From: Caldisericia bacterium
GTDB lineage: Bacteria > Caldisericota > Caldisericia > JAAYUI01
Direction of reading: 5' to 3'
NCBI GenBank assembly: GCA_017999835.1
Contig: JAGNLA010000001.1
Span: forward strand, 124,001 to 188,000
DNA: 64,000 bases
Shown: in pieces, positions 27,501 to 36,790 of the stretch
Numbering within the stretch: the first letter of the stretch is position 1
Layout: each line of letters begins with the position of its first letter
The notes under the pieces: model-generated
Database searches by the model: none
The model's input: the letters and a program-made list of their open reading frames with translations, nothing else
Told to the model about the DNA's origin: nothing
Program-made: the position numbers and the translations under genes

Positions 27501-27743
27501 CTAAAGAACGAACAGAATGACGAGTGCCACAGCAAGAGCGTAGATTACAAGCGACTCGATAAGGGCAAGTGAAAGAATAAGCGTGGTGAAAATTCTGTCG
27601 CCAGCTTCTGGTTGCCTGGCGATTGCGTCAACAGCAGATGCTGCTGCTTTTCCCTGTCCAAGAGCACCACCAAATGCTGCAATGGAAATTCCAAGGGCTG
27701 ATGCAAACATTTTTCCAATCAAAATTAAAGCTGATGACTCCAT
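27501..27743 (-). CDS. atpE: ATP synthase subunit c, with sodium-type ion site
   Basis: This 80-residue two-helix rotor subunit is inserted in the membrane as a ring. The loop ARQPEA is conserved. Ion-site residues are Gln30 (in GQG), Glu63 and Ser64 (LIES), and Tyr68. Gln, Glu-Ser and Tyr are the side chains used by sodium-binding rings such as that of Ilyobacter tartaricus. The ATG overlaps the atpB stop by one base, with GGAGG upstream. Longer open frame upstream lies within atpB and is rejected. Confidence 0.93.
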   Translation of the reverse strand: MESSALILIGKMFASALGISIAAFGGALGQGKAAASAVDAIARQPEAGDRIFTTLILSLALIESLVIYALAVALVILFVL

Positions 27744-28759
27744 TAATGTCCTCCTTTGGCTGAGACAGCCGGTTGCAGATAAACCATAAACAGCATTGTG
27801 AATACCAATGCCTGAACAAATCCAGTGAACATCCCCAGTAATAGGATGATGCATGGAACCGCAAATGCAACAAGCGATGTGATGACTTCAAGAACAATAT
27901 GCTCGCCTGTCAGGTTTCCAAAAAGACGGACGGCAAGCGATATCGGTTTGCTGATCTCTTCGAGGATGTTGATTGGCAGCATGATTGGTGTTGGTCTGAG
28001 GTAATGCTTGAAATAATTTCCAATGCCTTTGACCTTGATCCACTGGAAGTGGAAGTAGGAAACGGCGGTCAAAGCCAGCGCCAGGGTTACCGAGAGGTCA
28101 GTTGTTGGAGCTATCAGCATCTTGGCGTTGACATGGGCATAGAACGGAGCGGTCAGACTTGAAACGATGCCAAGTAGGTTTGATATAACGACAAAACCAA
28201 ACAGGGTACCAACGATAACCTCGTATTTCTCACCGTCATGACCAAGAATCATACTTGTTAATCCTTTGACAGATCCAACGAGCATTTCAGCCAACAAAGC
28301 CAGGGTTGAACCTTTTTTCCTTAGTCCCAATCCAAGAATGATTATTATTGCGGCAAAAATAACACTTGATATGATTACAGCAAAGAATGTGTTGGTGAGT
28401 TTCGCACCCATCAGTGTGAAAGTAGTGTATTGAGGACCGACAGCGATATGTTCTGCGTGAACAGGTACTCCACCGATTAACCCAACAATATATGGGACAA
28501 CAAGCAGACCGAAAGCCCAGCCAAACAAGCCAAACACTAGGACTTTTGTCATATATTTCGTAAGCTTGTCGAAAGCAACTTTCAGGAAAAGAATGAAGAT
28601 GAGACCAACATAAACCAGATTGGAATAGTCTTTCATTGCCGGAACATAGCTTGAAGCTACACCGTAAGCAATTCCTAAAACAAGAAGGATCAGCAACCAG
28701 GTAGAATTTCTGGCAAAGACTGGTACTTTTGGTTTCTCTTGCTTAACATTCTCTGACAT
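27743..28759 (-). CDS. atpB: ATP synthase subunit a
   Basis: This 338-residue membrane stator subunit is longer than the usual 230-290 because of an N-terminal extension. The essential arginine is in ISLAVRLFGNLTGEH. The start is ATG at 28757-28759, because GGAGG lies 8 bases before it; an in-frame GTG five codons upstream falls on that GGAGG. Confidence 0.94.
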   Translation of the reverse strand: MSENVKQEKPKVPVFARNSTWLLILLVLGIAYGVASSYVPAMKDYSNLVYVGLIFILFLKVAFDKLTKYMTKVLVFGLFGWAFGLLVVPYIVGLIGGVPVHAEHIAVGPQYTTFTLMGAKLTNTFFAVIISSVIFAAIIIILGLGLRKKGSTLALLAEMLVGSVKGLTSMILGHDGEKYEVIVGTLFGFVVISNLLGIVSSLTAPFYAHVNAKMLIAPTTDLSVTLALALTAVSYFHFQWIKVKGIGNYFKHYLRPTPIMLPINILEEISKPISLAVRLFGNLTGEHIVLEVITSLVAFAVPCIILLLGMFTGFVQALVFTMLFMVYLQPAVSAKGGH

Positions 28760-28760
28760 A

Positions 28761-29054
28761 TCAATTTCCTCCACCCTTGTTTTTACGGATGTAGACCAAC
28801 CACCACGTTCCTGAGCCTATGGCAAAGCCTGCCATTGACGACAGTATTCCGTAGAGACCATATTGTTTTTCCCAAAATGTCAACGCGGCCGGTGCAAACA
28901 TGAAAATTGCCGCTCCAGTAGTTCTCAGCGGATTTGCCATCGCGGCGATTCCGTTTTTGAGAGCTTTCTGGGTTTGCATGTGAAGCAATTTAAACCATAT
29001 ATAACCCAAAATTGCTCCCCAACATAAACAAACGATGATGATTAGGTAAATCAT
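28761..29054 (-). CDS. atpI: AtpI-like small membrane protein of the ATP synthase cluster
   Basis: This 97-residue hydrophobic protein has about three membrane segments and a GGGN tail. The position between atpZ and atpB matches AtpI, which aids c-ring assembly; similarity to AtpR of N-type ATPases cannot be excluded. The start forms an ATGA overlap with the preceding gene. Confidence 0.7.
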   Translation of the reverse strand: MIYLIIIVCLCWGAILGYIWFKLLHMQTQKALKNGIAAMANPLRTTGAAIFMFAPAALTFWEKQYGLYGILSSMAGFAIGSGTWWLVYIRKNKGGGN

Positions 29055-29260
29055 ATCTTAAACCTCATTAAGGAACGCACACCTGCAGCTAAACCACAAA
29101 GAATGAGCAGAAGAAAGAAAACTGGCATTGTGTGCAACCATCTGTCCAAAAAGAATCCAGCAAGACCGCCCAGACAAATCGGCACCAGAAGCGTAACAAG
29201 CGCTGTAATGGCAGTCATTCTCGATTTAACAAATTCTGAGGCAATCTTGCCTGGTTTCAT
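29051..29260 (-). CDS. atpZ: AtpZ/AtpQ-like protein (ATPase gene 1 family)
   Basis: This 69-residue protein has two membrane helices with the glycine-rich PICLGGLAGFFLDRWLHTMP pattern of the AtpZ family. Relatives may help magnesium or calcium supply or c-ring assembly. The start ATG at 29258-29260 forms an ATGA overlap with nuoN, which joins the nuo and atp clusters. Confidence 0.78.
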   Translation of the reverse strand: MKPGKIASEFVKSRMTAITALVTLLVPICLGGLAGFFLDRWLHTMPVFFLLLILCGLAAGVRSLMRFKI

Positions 29261-30732
29261 TTGACTCCAAACGCCTTTGAAGCTGCATCTATTGCAGCAT
29301 ATATGGCTGGAACAAGACCAACAAAGAGGATACCTACCGTACAAATAAACGATGATATTGTAGCTGGATTTTTCAGGTATGTCATCGACAATTCCTGGCT
29401 ATTTTCTGGTGATTCGATATACATGGCTTTTACGATATTGAAGTAGTAGAAAGCTGAAAGCGCTGAGTTGAGAATGGCCACAATAACTATCCAGATAATT
29501 GAACTACCGACAGCTGAGGAGAAAACATAGAGTTTTCCAAAGAATCCAACCGTGAAGGGGATTCCAAGCAACGAGACAAGAATAACAACCATGGCTAGAG
29601 CCAGACCAGGGTGAGTTTTTGATAATCCCTTGAAGTGGTCTAGAGTTGTTCCGCCTCTTTCCTTTTCAACTACATTTATGATTGAAAAAGCACCGATGTT
29701 CATCAACGCATAGGCCGTAACGTACATCATGATACCGGCAATGGCAGCGCTTGTCATGTCAACATTTGATGGTTTCGAGGAAATGACCACAACCGAAATG
29801 AGCATATACCCAATTTGGGCTATCGAGCTGTATGCCATCAGTCTTTTGACTTCAGTCTGAAGTAATGCAGTTATGTTGCCATAGGTCATGGATGCAACCG
29901 AAACGCCCATGAGAAGATAGGTGATGACTAAACCAATCTGCTCTGGCATAGCAAAACCAACAAACCTTGAAAGCGCAATCAGGGCGCCAATTTTGGGAGC
30001 AACAGAGATAAAGGATGTAGAAACAGGTGGCGATCCTTCATATACATCTGGAGCCCAGAAATGGAACGGGAAGGCAGCCACTTTGAATCCAAGTCCCATG
30101 ACCACCAATACGAAACCGATTGTCAATGTGTTGATGATTGAGCCAGCAGAGGATACTTTTGCGATGACTGCAAAGTCAAAGCTGAGCGATTGCGCAAAGA
30201 TAAGAGAAATGCCATAGATTGTTATTGCTGAAGCAAAGGCGCCAAGGATGAAATACTTAACAACCGCTTCTTTTGACCTGATATCGCCTTTTCTCAATCC
30301 TGCAAGCATGTACAGTGGGATTGACGCGCCTTCGATTGCAAGAAACAACACAATAAGATTTGTTGCCTGAACCATGAGCATAAGAAATCCCAGCGACAAA
30401 AGAAGCAGGAAAAGGAACTCACCCTGTCTTTTTGAATTGCTTGAAAACATGTCAAAACTGGACAACAACACAGGGGATGCTATCAAAAGCAGAAGAATGC
30501 AACAGAAATCTGCCACTGAGTCCTGCACCACCATAGCACCTGCCGGCAGTATATTTTCTTTGTAGGGGATATCCTTGACTAGATTTACCAAAGCTATTAA
30601 TGGCACCGCAAACGCGGAAATGCCAAGAACCATCTTTTTGTTTGGTATCGGCAACACCGACATCAACAAAAGGACGCATGCCCCAACAAATACTATTATC
30701 TCCGGCATAAAGGAAGAGAGGTGGAAATTCAT
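29257..30732 (-). CDS. nuoN: NADH-quinone oxidoreductase-type subunit N
   Basis: This 491-residue antiporter-like membrane subunit of complex I has about 14 helices and the conserved KAAFPFHFWAPDVYEGSP and VKRLMAYSSIAQIGYM. GGAGG lies before the ATG. It is the last nuo gene before the atp genes. Confidence 0.95.
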   Translation of the reverse strand: MNFHLSSFMPEIIVFVGACVLLLMSVLPIPNKKMVLGISAFAVPLIALVNLVKDIPYKENILPAGAMVVQDSVADFCCILLLLIASPVLLSSFDMFSSNSKRQGEFLFLLLLSLGFLMLMVQATNLIVLFLAIEGASIPLYMLAGLRKGDIRSKEAVVKYFILGAFASAITIYGISLIFAQSLSFDFAVIAKVSSAGSIINTLTIGFVLVVMGLGFKVAAFPFHFWAPDVYEGSPPVSTSFISVAPKIGALIALSRFVGFAMPEQIGLVITYLLMGVSVASMTYGNITALLQTEVKRLMAYSSIAQIGYMLISVVVISSKPSNVDMTSAAIAGIMMYVTAYALMNIGAFSIINVVEKERGGTTLDHFKGLSKTHPGLALAMVVILVSLLGIPFTVGFFGKLYVFSSAVGSSIIWIVIVAILNSALSAFYYFNIVKAMYIESPENSQELSMTYLKNPATISSFICTVGILFVGLVPAIYAAIDAASKAFGVK

Positions 30733-30739
30733 GCTCCTC

Positions 30740-32290
30740 CTACTTTATAAACATCTGGTTTATTATGGTTATAAATGGCAACGGAAAAATACCGACAAAG
30801 AAGCTGAAGCCAAACAACGGAAGGGCAGCAATGATCTCCCTGAAGTTTGCGTCTTTTACTGGTGGGTGTGCTTCGTCATGAACAGGAGCAACAGCATGAT
30901 CGTCGTGCGTGGCATGGCCGTGTGCATCATCGGTTTCTGGCGCGCCTTTTGGCTTGCCAAACATTACCCTCTGCATCATCCAGAGCATACAGGCTGCGTT
31001 GATGAGAAGCCCTATAACAGCAACCCACGGGGTCCACTGCAGGATGTCGGCTGAATATGCGCCATTCAGAGAAAGGAACTCGCCGACAAAACCGGAGAGG
31101 GCGGGTAAACCCATCGATGCAAACGAAGCAATGATCATCATAATGGCAATGACTGGAATCTTTGAGCCCATTCCTGAGAGTTTTGCGATTTCTCTGGTGT
31201 GTTCTCTTTCGTAGATATAACCAACCAAGAGGAACATTAGTCCAGTTGTAAGACCATGACTGAACATTACAAGTATTGCACCCTGCATGGCAGCCTGTGA
31301 AGTTGGGTTCCAGGCAAAAGCAGCAATGGCCAGTAATACAAAGCCCATATGGTTAACTGATGTGTAGGCAACCAGTTTTTTGAGATCTTTTTGGATAAGC
31401 GAACAGAACGCACCATAGACGATACCAATTACGGCAAGTATTGCCATTGGCAGCGCCCATGCTTTGGCTGCGTCAGGCAGTATGCCAACACCAATACGGA
31501 TGAGACCATATCCGCCCATCTTAAGCAGAACGCCGGCAAGCATGACTGATATCGGTGCAGGTGCTTCGACGTGTGCGTCCGGAAGCCAGGTATGGAACGG
31601 GAAAGCCGGAATCTTGATGGCAAATGCCAGGAACATTGCTCCAAAAGCTGGTAAGGCTAGAGCCCAGTTTGCAAAGCTCCCGCTTGCCTTGACAAGTTCT
31701 GGAATTGAGAATGTGTGAGTTGGGGCAGTGAAGTAGATAGCCAGAATTGCAACTAGCATGAACAGCGAGCCGACCAACGTATAGATAAAGAACTTGATTG
31801 AGGCGTAGAGTTTTCTCTCACCACCCCAGATTGCAATCAGGAAGTACATCGGCACAAGGACAATTTCCCAGAAAACATAGAACATAACAAGATCGAGTGC
31901 AAGGAAAACGCCTATGAGACCAGTTTCCAGAAGCAGGAAGAGTGAGAAATACTCCTTCACGCGATTCTTGATGGTGAAGCTTGCCAGGCAGGCTGTCACA
32001 GAAAGGAGCGTTGTCAGGAACATCAGAAGCATCGACATTCCGTCAACACCAAGATGGTACTTGATGCCCATTTGCGGGATCCAGTCAAGTTCTTGGGAAA
32101 TCGGATATCCCGGTACACCAGTCTTGAACTGGGTCCAGATGACTATTGCCAGAGCAAGCGCCACAAGGGTTACACCAAGCGAGAAATACTTGATTAGGTT
32201 CTCACTCTTTTTTGGCAAAAGAAGAATAATCAGCGAGCCAACCAATGGAAGGAAGGTGACCAACGTCAAAAGAAATCCTGGAAACTCCAT
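30740..32290 (-). CDS. nuoM: NADH-quinone oxidoreductase-type subunit M
   Basis: This 516-residue antiporter-like subunit is recognised by KIPAFPFHTWLPDAHVEAP and KKLVAYTSVNHMGFVLL. The conserved lysine and glutamate of the proton path are in place in GVDGMSMLL and WEIVLVPMY. A His-rich loop (HGHATHDDHAVAPVHDEAH) near the C-terminus is a local oddity that may bind metal. Confidence 0.95.
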   Translation of the reverse strand: MEFPGFLLTLVTFLPLVGSLIILLLPKKSENLIKYFSLGVTLVALALAIVIWTQFKTGVPGYPISQELDWIPQMGIKYHLGVDGMSMLLMFLTTLLSVTACLASFTIKNRVKEYFSLFLLLETGLIGVFLALDLVMFYVFWEIVLVPMYFLIAIWGGERKLYASIKFFIYTLVGSLFMLVAILAIYFTAPTHTFSIPELVKASGSFANWALALPAFGAMFLAFAIKIPAFPFHTWLPDAHVEAPAPISVMLAGVLLKMGGYGLIRIGVGILPDAAKAWALPMAILAVIGIVYGAFCSLIQKDLKKLVAYTSVNHMGFVLLAIAAFAWNPTSQAAMQGAILVMFSHGLTTGLMFLLVGYIYEREHTREIAKLSGMGSKIPVIAIMMIIASFASMGLPALSGFVGEFLSLNGAYSADILQWTPWVAVIGLLINAACMLWMMQRVMFGKPKGAPETDDAHGHATHDDHAVAPVHDEAHPPVKDANFREIIAALPLFGFSFFVGIFPLPFITIINQMFIK

Positions 32291-32294
32291 TTAT

Positions 32295-34415
32295 TTACCT
32301 CCTAAGGACGTAGAACATCACAACAATTACAATCATTATCACAGCAAGCGAAGCAAACATCACAGCTGCATAATTTTGAACATAACCTGTCTGTGCTTTT
32401 CTGGTTTTGCCAGAAAGCCAGCCAAAACTTGCAGCCATGCCGTCAATTAATCCATCAATCACGTACTTGTCAAACAATCTGGCGAGTTCTCCAAGCTGAA
32501 CACCTAACCAGCCAAAGCCATTGACCATTCCGTCTACTATGTGTTGGTCAAACCAGAAACACAGTTCTCCCCATTTGCCGGCAAGCCAGGCTGCGCCGTT
32601 GACGATGCCATCAATGATGTGAACGTCAATCCACAGGAAAACTTTGGCAAAGAAAAACATTGGTTTTATGGCGATAAACGTCCACAGCTCATCGATAAAC
32701 CACTTGTTTTTGAGGAAGATGTAAATTGGTCTGAAAGCCTTGATGAGCGTCTCTCTCTTGACCCAGTTCCAGATGTAGATGGCCGAACCGATAAATATGC
32801 CAAGGAACGCCAATCCAGTAGAACTCCACAAAACGAGCCATTCTATCTCCTCGTGGAATTCGCCACCTGCTACATTTACCTGGAACCAATCGTTAAGGAA
32901 CGGTGAACCTACAAGCCCAACCAAAACTGCCAGCACGGCAAGAATGATAAGTGGTGTTGTGGTTCTCCACGAACCCTCGTGGGCATGGTTTTCTTTTCTT
33001 GGCTTGCCAAAGAAGGTCAGCCAGACACATCTGGTCATGTAATAAGGTGTCAGGAACGCAGCGCACATGGCCATGACAAACGGTATCCAGGCAATTGGGA
33101 ACTCGTTGGTCATATGGAAAGCATTGGCAAGGATCATGTCCTTGCTCCAGAATCCTGCAAACGGAAAAATGCCAGCCAGAGCAAGAGAGCCTAGAACGAA
33201 TGTGAGACCGGTTGTCTTCATCTTTTTATAAAGACCACCCATCTCATGCATATTTTGCGTATGAGTGGCGTGAATGACTGAACCGGAGCCAAGGAACAGC
33301 AAACCTTTGAAGAATGCGTGAGTCATAAGATGGAAGAATGCCGCGATGCAACCACCGGAAACTAAAACTGTAGTTGCTGCTGCTTCAGTGGCATGACCAC
33401 CTTCTGCTCCACCAATCATTACCGATCCCAAACCAAGAACCATATAGCCAAGCTGGCTGATGGTTGAGTAAGCAAGAACCTTTTTGATGTCTTCCTGTAC
33501 AGTGGCAATTGTGGCTGCAAAGAACGCAGTGAAGCCTCCAACGCACATTACAATCAGCAACGCGTCCTGCGTAAACAAGAATAACGTTCTTGAAACCATG
33601 TAAACACCAGCAGCAACCATGGTGGCTGCGTGGATGAGTGCCGATACTGGCGTTGGGCCTTCCATAGCATTTGGAAGCCAGACATGAAGCGGGAATTGTG
33701 CAGATTTACCGACCGCACCCATGAAAATAAGGATACCGACAAGCGTAAGCATTACCGGCGAAAGTTGAAGTATGCCGGCAAATTTGGCAAATTCAGCTGG
33801 AAGATTGACAAGATTCAAAGTGCCGGAGGTAAAGAATGCTATCAGAATACCGATGAACAATCCAGTGTCACCAACCTTTGTGACAAAGAAAGCCTTTTTG
33901 GCAGCCTGGTAGGCTGAACGCTTGGCAAACCAGAAACCGATGAGCAGGTAGGAGCACAAGCCGACCAGCTCCCAGAACATGAACAGCTGGAGCAGGTTGA
34001 TAGCCGTGACGACTCCAAGCATGGACATGGTAAACAGCTGGAGTTCGGCATAGAACCTGGCAATGCCAGGATCGCCATGCATGTAGTCCATCGAGAACAT
34101 GTGGACAAGGAAAGACACCAGGGTGACCACAACCAGCATGACAGCTGCAATAAAGTCAATCCTGAATCCGAAATCAAGAACAAAGTCCCTTCCACCAGAC
34201 GAATACTTGAGCCAGGTGAAGGACGTCGGTTCAGATTTGGAACCAGTGGCGATGAGAACCAACACCACTATGGCACAGACAAGCGACAAGCCCATCAGGG
34301 TGGTTCCAACTTTTGGCGCCCATGATTTGGCCTTTTTTGCAAACAATCCAATGACCAGGAATCCAAGGAACGGGAAGACCATCGTCAGGAGAGATAAAAC
34401 TACCACAATATCCAT
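32295..34415 (-). CDS. nuoL: NADH-quinone oxidoreductase-type subunit L
   Basis: This 706-residue distal antiporter-like subunit has KSAQFPLHVWLPNAMEGPTP and KKVLAYSTISQLGYM. Before the last membrane helix, residues about 597-672 hold three 25-26-residue repeats of a DxxIIDGIVNG...WL...GEL pattern. The third ends in KTRKAQTGYVQNYA, the normal NuoL ending. GGAGG precedes the ATG. Confidence 0.95.
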   Translation of the reverse strand: MDIVVVLSLLTMVFPFLGFLVIGLFAKKAKSWAPKVGTTLMGLSLVCAIVVLVLIATGSKSEPTSFTWLKYSSGGRDFVLDFGFRIDFIAAVMLVVVTLVSFLVHMFSMDYMHGDPGIARFYAELQLFTMSMLGVVTAINLLQLFMFWELVGLCSYLLIGFWFAKRSAYQAAKKAFFVTKVGDTGLFIGILIAFFTSGTLNLVNLPAEFAKFAGILQLSPVMLTLVGILIFMGAVGKSAQFPLHVWLPNAMEGPTPVSALIHAATMVAAGVYMVSRTLFLFTQDALLIVMCVGGFTAFFAATIATVQEDIKKVLAYSTISQLGYMVLGLGSVMIGGAEGGHATEAAATTVLVSGGCIAAFFHLMTHAFFKGLLFLGSGSVIHATHTQNMHEMGGLYKKMKTTGLTFVLGSLALAGIFPFAGFWSKDMILANAFHMTNEFPIAWIPFVMAMCAAFLTPYYMTRCVWLTFFGKPRKENHAHEGSWRTTTPLIILAVLAVLVGLVGSPFLNDWFQVNVAGGEFHEEIEWLVLWSSTGLAFLGIFIGSAIYIWNWVKRETLIKAFRPIYIFLKNKWFIDELWTFIAIKPMFFFAKVFLWIDVHIIDGIVNGAAWLAGKWGELCFWFDQHIVDGMVNGFGWLGVQLGELARLFDKYVIDGLIDGMAASFGWLSGKTRKAQTGYVQNYAAVMFASLAVIMIVIVVMFYVLRR

Positions 34416-34422
34416 ATCCCTC

Positions 34423-34740
34423 CTAGCCTTTCAACATGTTGAAATTTTCAAGAATAGCCCAGCCTTTGGCTCTAAACATTGCAACAATTGCACCAAGACC
34501 GACTATTGTTTCAGCGGCAGCAATAGCTATGGCAAACACGACCATAGTCTGCCCTGGACCAGAATCCGGAAGGGTTGAGGCAGTGGCTAACAGTGTGATG
34601 TTTGCTCCATTGAGCATCAGTTCGATGCACATGACTATCCTGATTGCGTTCTTGAGGGTAAGAGCGCCCATGACACCGATGCAAAACAAGGCTGCACCAA
34701 GAATCATCAGAAAGGTGACAATGGTAAAGGAACCGTTCAC
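34423..34740 (-). CDS. nuoK: NADH-quinone oxidoreductase-type subunit K
   Basis: This 105-residue, three-helix membrane subunit has the conserved glutamates in MCIELMLNGANI and AAAETIVGLGAIV. The GTG start overlaps the nuoJ stop (GTGA). Confidence 0.95.
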   Translation of the reverse strand: MNGSFTIVTFLMILGAALFCIGVMGALTLKNAIRIVMCIELMLNGANITLLATASTLPDSGPGQTMVVFAIAIAAAETIVGLGAIVAMFRAKGWAILENFNMLKG

Positions 34741-35294
34741 AGCTCATCCTCCTTCTTTTTGGCCATTTCGATTGCGCCAACCAGAGCGCCAATAATGACA
34801 AACGATGCCATCTGGACTGGCAGGAAGTATTCCGTTGTGCCTTTGTCTTTTTCTCCAAACATCGTCTGGGAAATCGCCTGAACGGATGTCAGTGGAGTCT
34901 TGTTGTCTACATCTGATTTTTTTACTTCGCTCATATCGATTATCTGTTTGCCTGGAGATTGAATAACGAAGAGCAATATGGCACAAAATAACGCCAGTGC
35001 CACAAAAACGCCAAGGATTGTTTGTCTGTTCAAGTGTGTGACGGATTTGCCAGTTTTGTCATGGATGAACATGACGGCAAAAATGATAAGGATTGAAATA
35101 GCACCAACATAGATGGCAACTTGAGCAGCAGCAATAAAATCAGCTCTCAGACCAATATAAATCGGAACAAGCGAAACAAGGCACATGATCAGGCAGATTA
35201 CTGCGTGAACAATGTTTTTAACCATAACCGTCAATGCTGCAAAGCAAAACGCTGGGATGGCCATCACAATAATTAGAATATCAGTACCTGTCAC
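34737..35294 (-). CDS. nuoJ: NADH-quinone oxidoreductase-type subunit J
   Basis: This 185-residue membrane subunit has about five helices and the conserved VYVGAISILIIFAVMF. The GTG start overlaps the nuoI stop (GTGA) and is preceded by GGGAGG. Confidence 0.93.
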   Translation of the reverse strand: MTGTDILIIVMAIPAFCFAALTVMVKNIVHAVICLIMCLVSLVPIYIGLRADFIAAAQVAIYVGAISILIIFAVMFIHDKTGKSVTHLNRQTILGVFVALALFCAILLFVIQSPGKQIIDMSEVKKSDVDNKTPLTSVQAISQTMFGEKDKGTTEYFLPVQMASFVIIGALVGAIEMAKKKEDEL

Positions 35295-35713
35295 CTGTCA
35301 CCTCCCTGTCTGACAAGAAGATCCTGCTTGTCGTGGATTAGTTGTGTCCTGCTATAAGTTGAGAGTTCATATCTATGGCCAACATGGAGTGCATCGAACG
35401 GACACACCTCAACACAGATTCCGCAGAACATGCACTGTTGAATGTTGACTGAGTACTCCTGTGCGCAAGGTTTCCCGTCTTCACGCTTGCCCTTGACGAT
35501 TGTGATGCAGTGAGTTGGACAATTGGCAGCACAGATTCCACATCCTGTACACTTTTCAACACCGTTTTCATCGGTAACAAGGTTCATCAAACCGTAGAAT
35601 CTGTCACTCATTGCCTGTTTTCGCAGTGGATACCTGAGCGTGATTTTCGGTCTGAAAATGTACCTGAGAGTGATCCACAACGACGAAACAATTCCTGATC
35701 CTGGTATTCTCAT
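35291..35713 (-). CDS. nuoI: NADH-quinone oxidoreductase-type subunit I (ferredoxin-like)
   Basis: This 140-residue peripheral-arm subunit carries two 4Fe-4S motifs, CTGCGICAANCP and CMFCGICVEVCP, that pass electrons to NuoB. The N-terminus has the short membrane-surface helix ITLRYIFRPKITLRYP. Confidence 0.95.
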   Translation of the reverse strand: MRIPGSGIVSSLWITLRYIFRPKITLRYPLRKQAMSDRFYGLMNLVTDENGVEKCTGCGICAANCPTHCITIVKGKREDGKPCAQEYSVNIQQCMFCGICVEVCPFDALHVGHRYELSTYSRTQLIHDKQDLLVRQGGDR

Positions 35714-35727
35714 CTGTCCGCCTCCAC

Positions 35728-36786
35728 CTATAGAACCCTAGCAAACCAATCTGCAAACGGAGACAGGGAGAGCCAGACAGTGAACAGCAGATTGACCAAC
35801 GCAAGCGGCATCAGCACTTTCCAGGCGGTGTTCATCAGCTGGTCAGCCTTGACACGCGGAAGTGACCTTGAAATCCAGAGAATGGCAACAACGATTGCCA
35901 TTGTTTTAACAATAAACCAGAACACTGAGGACAATCCCCACAGGAAGTATGGCCCCTGGCCTCCTCCGAGATAGAGTGTAGTTATGAGCGCGCCTGTAAC
36001 AAAAAGGTAAGTGTATTCGGCAAAAAAGAAGAATACAAACCTGATGCCAGAGTATTCAACGTTATAGCCAGCAACTAGTTCGGATTCTCCTTCGGCAAGG
36101 TCAAAGGGAATTCTGAACACTTCAGCCATTGAGGCTATGAAGAAGATCACAAATCCAAGAATCTGAGGAATGATGAACCAGATCTTCTGACTTTCAACGA
36201 TGCCGTTCATGTTCATTGTTCCGGCAAGTATAACAACTGATAGGACAGCAAGGGTTTTTGGTACTTCGTAGCTGATCTCTTGGGCTGCCGTTCTCATCGC
36301 GCCAAGCAGTGAGAACTTGTTCCCTGAAGCCCAACCTCCAACAAGTGTTCCTATCACAGAAATAGCCATGATTGATGTAAGAAGAAGGATCGAGATGTCG
36401 GTGCCAACAGGGGTGAGAGTGAATGGTGAAGCCATTCCGGGAAACTGAACCTTGCCATATGGGAAGAATGCAAAAACCACAAAAGCAGGAACGAAAGCTA
36501 TGATTGGCGAGTAACAATAGAAAAATTTGTCAGCATTCTTAGGTATAACATCGCCCTTGGCAAGGATTTTTACTGCGTCTGCCACAGGCTGCAAAAGACC
36601 CCAGGGTCCAACTTCCATTGGACCAAGTCTTTGCTGCATCCAGCCAAGTATCTTTCTCTCAAGTAGAGTAAGCAGGAGAGCGATTACGGTAACGACAAGG
36701 AACAGGCAGATCGCAATGGCAAGCATCCAAATCACATCAATCAACAAATGGTCGTTGTGTAAAGTTATCATCAGTATTTGATTCAT
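35728..36786 (-). CDS. nuoH: NADH-quinone oxidoreductase-type subunit H
   Basis: This 352-residue membrane subunit forms the quinone-site heel. Typical segments are LERKILGWMQQRLGPMEVGPWG and FRIPFDLAEGESELVAGYNVEYSG (seen in shorter parts LGPMEVGP and DLAEGESELVAG). About eight helices are present. Confidence 0.96.
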   Translation of the reverse strand: MNQILMITLHNDHLLIDVIWMLAIAICLFLVVTVIALLLTLLERKILGWMQQRLGPMEVGPWGLLQPVADAVKILAKGDVIPKNADKFFYCYSPIIAFVPAFVVFAFFPYGKVQFPGMASPFTLTPVGTDISILLLTSIMAISVIGTLVGGWASGNKFSLLGAMRTAAQEISYEVPKTLAVLSVVILAGTMNMNGIVESQKIWFIIPQILGFVIFFIASMAEVFRIPFDLAEGESELVAGYNVEYSGIRFVFFFFAEYTYLFVTGALITTLYLGGGQGPYFLWGLSSVFWFIVKTMAIVVAILWISRSLPRVKADQLMNTAWKVLMPLALVNLLFTVWLSLSPFADWFARVL

Positions 36787-36790
36787 GGCA

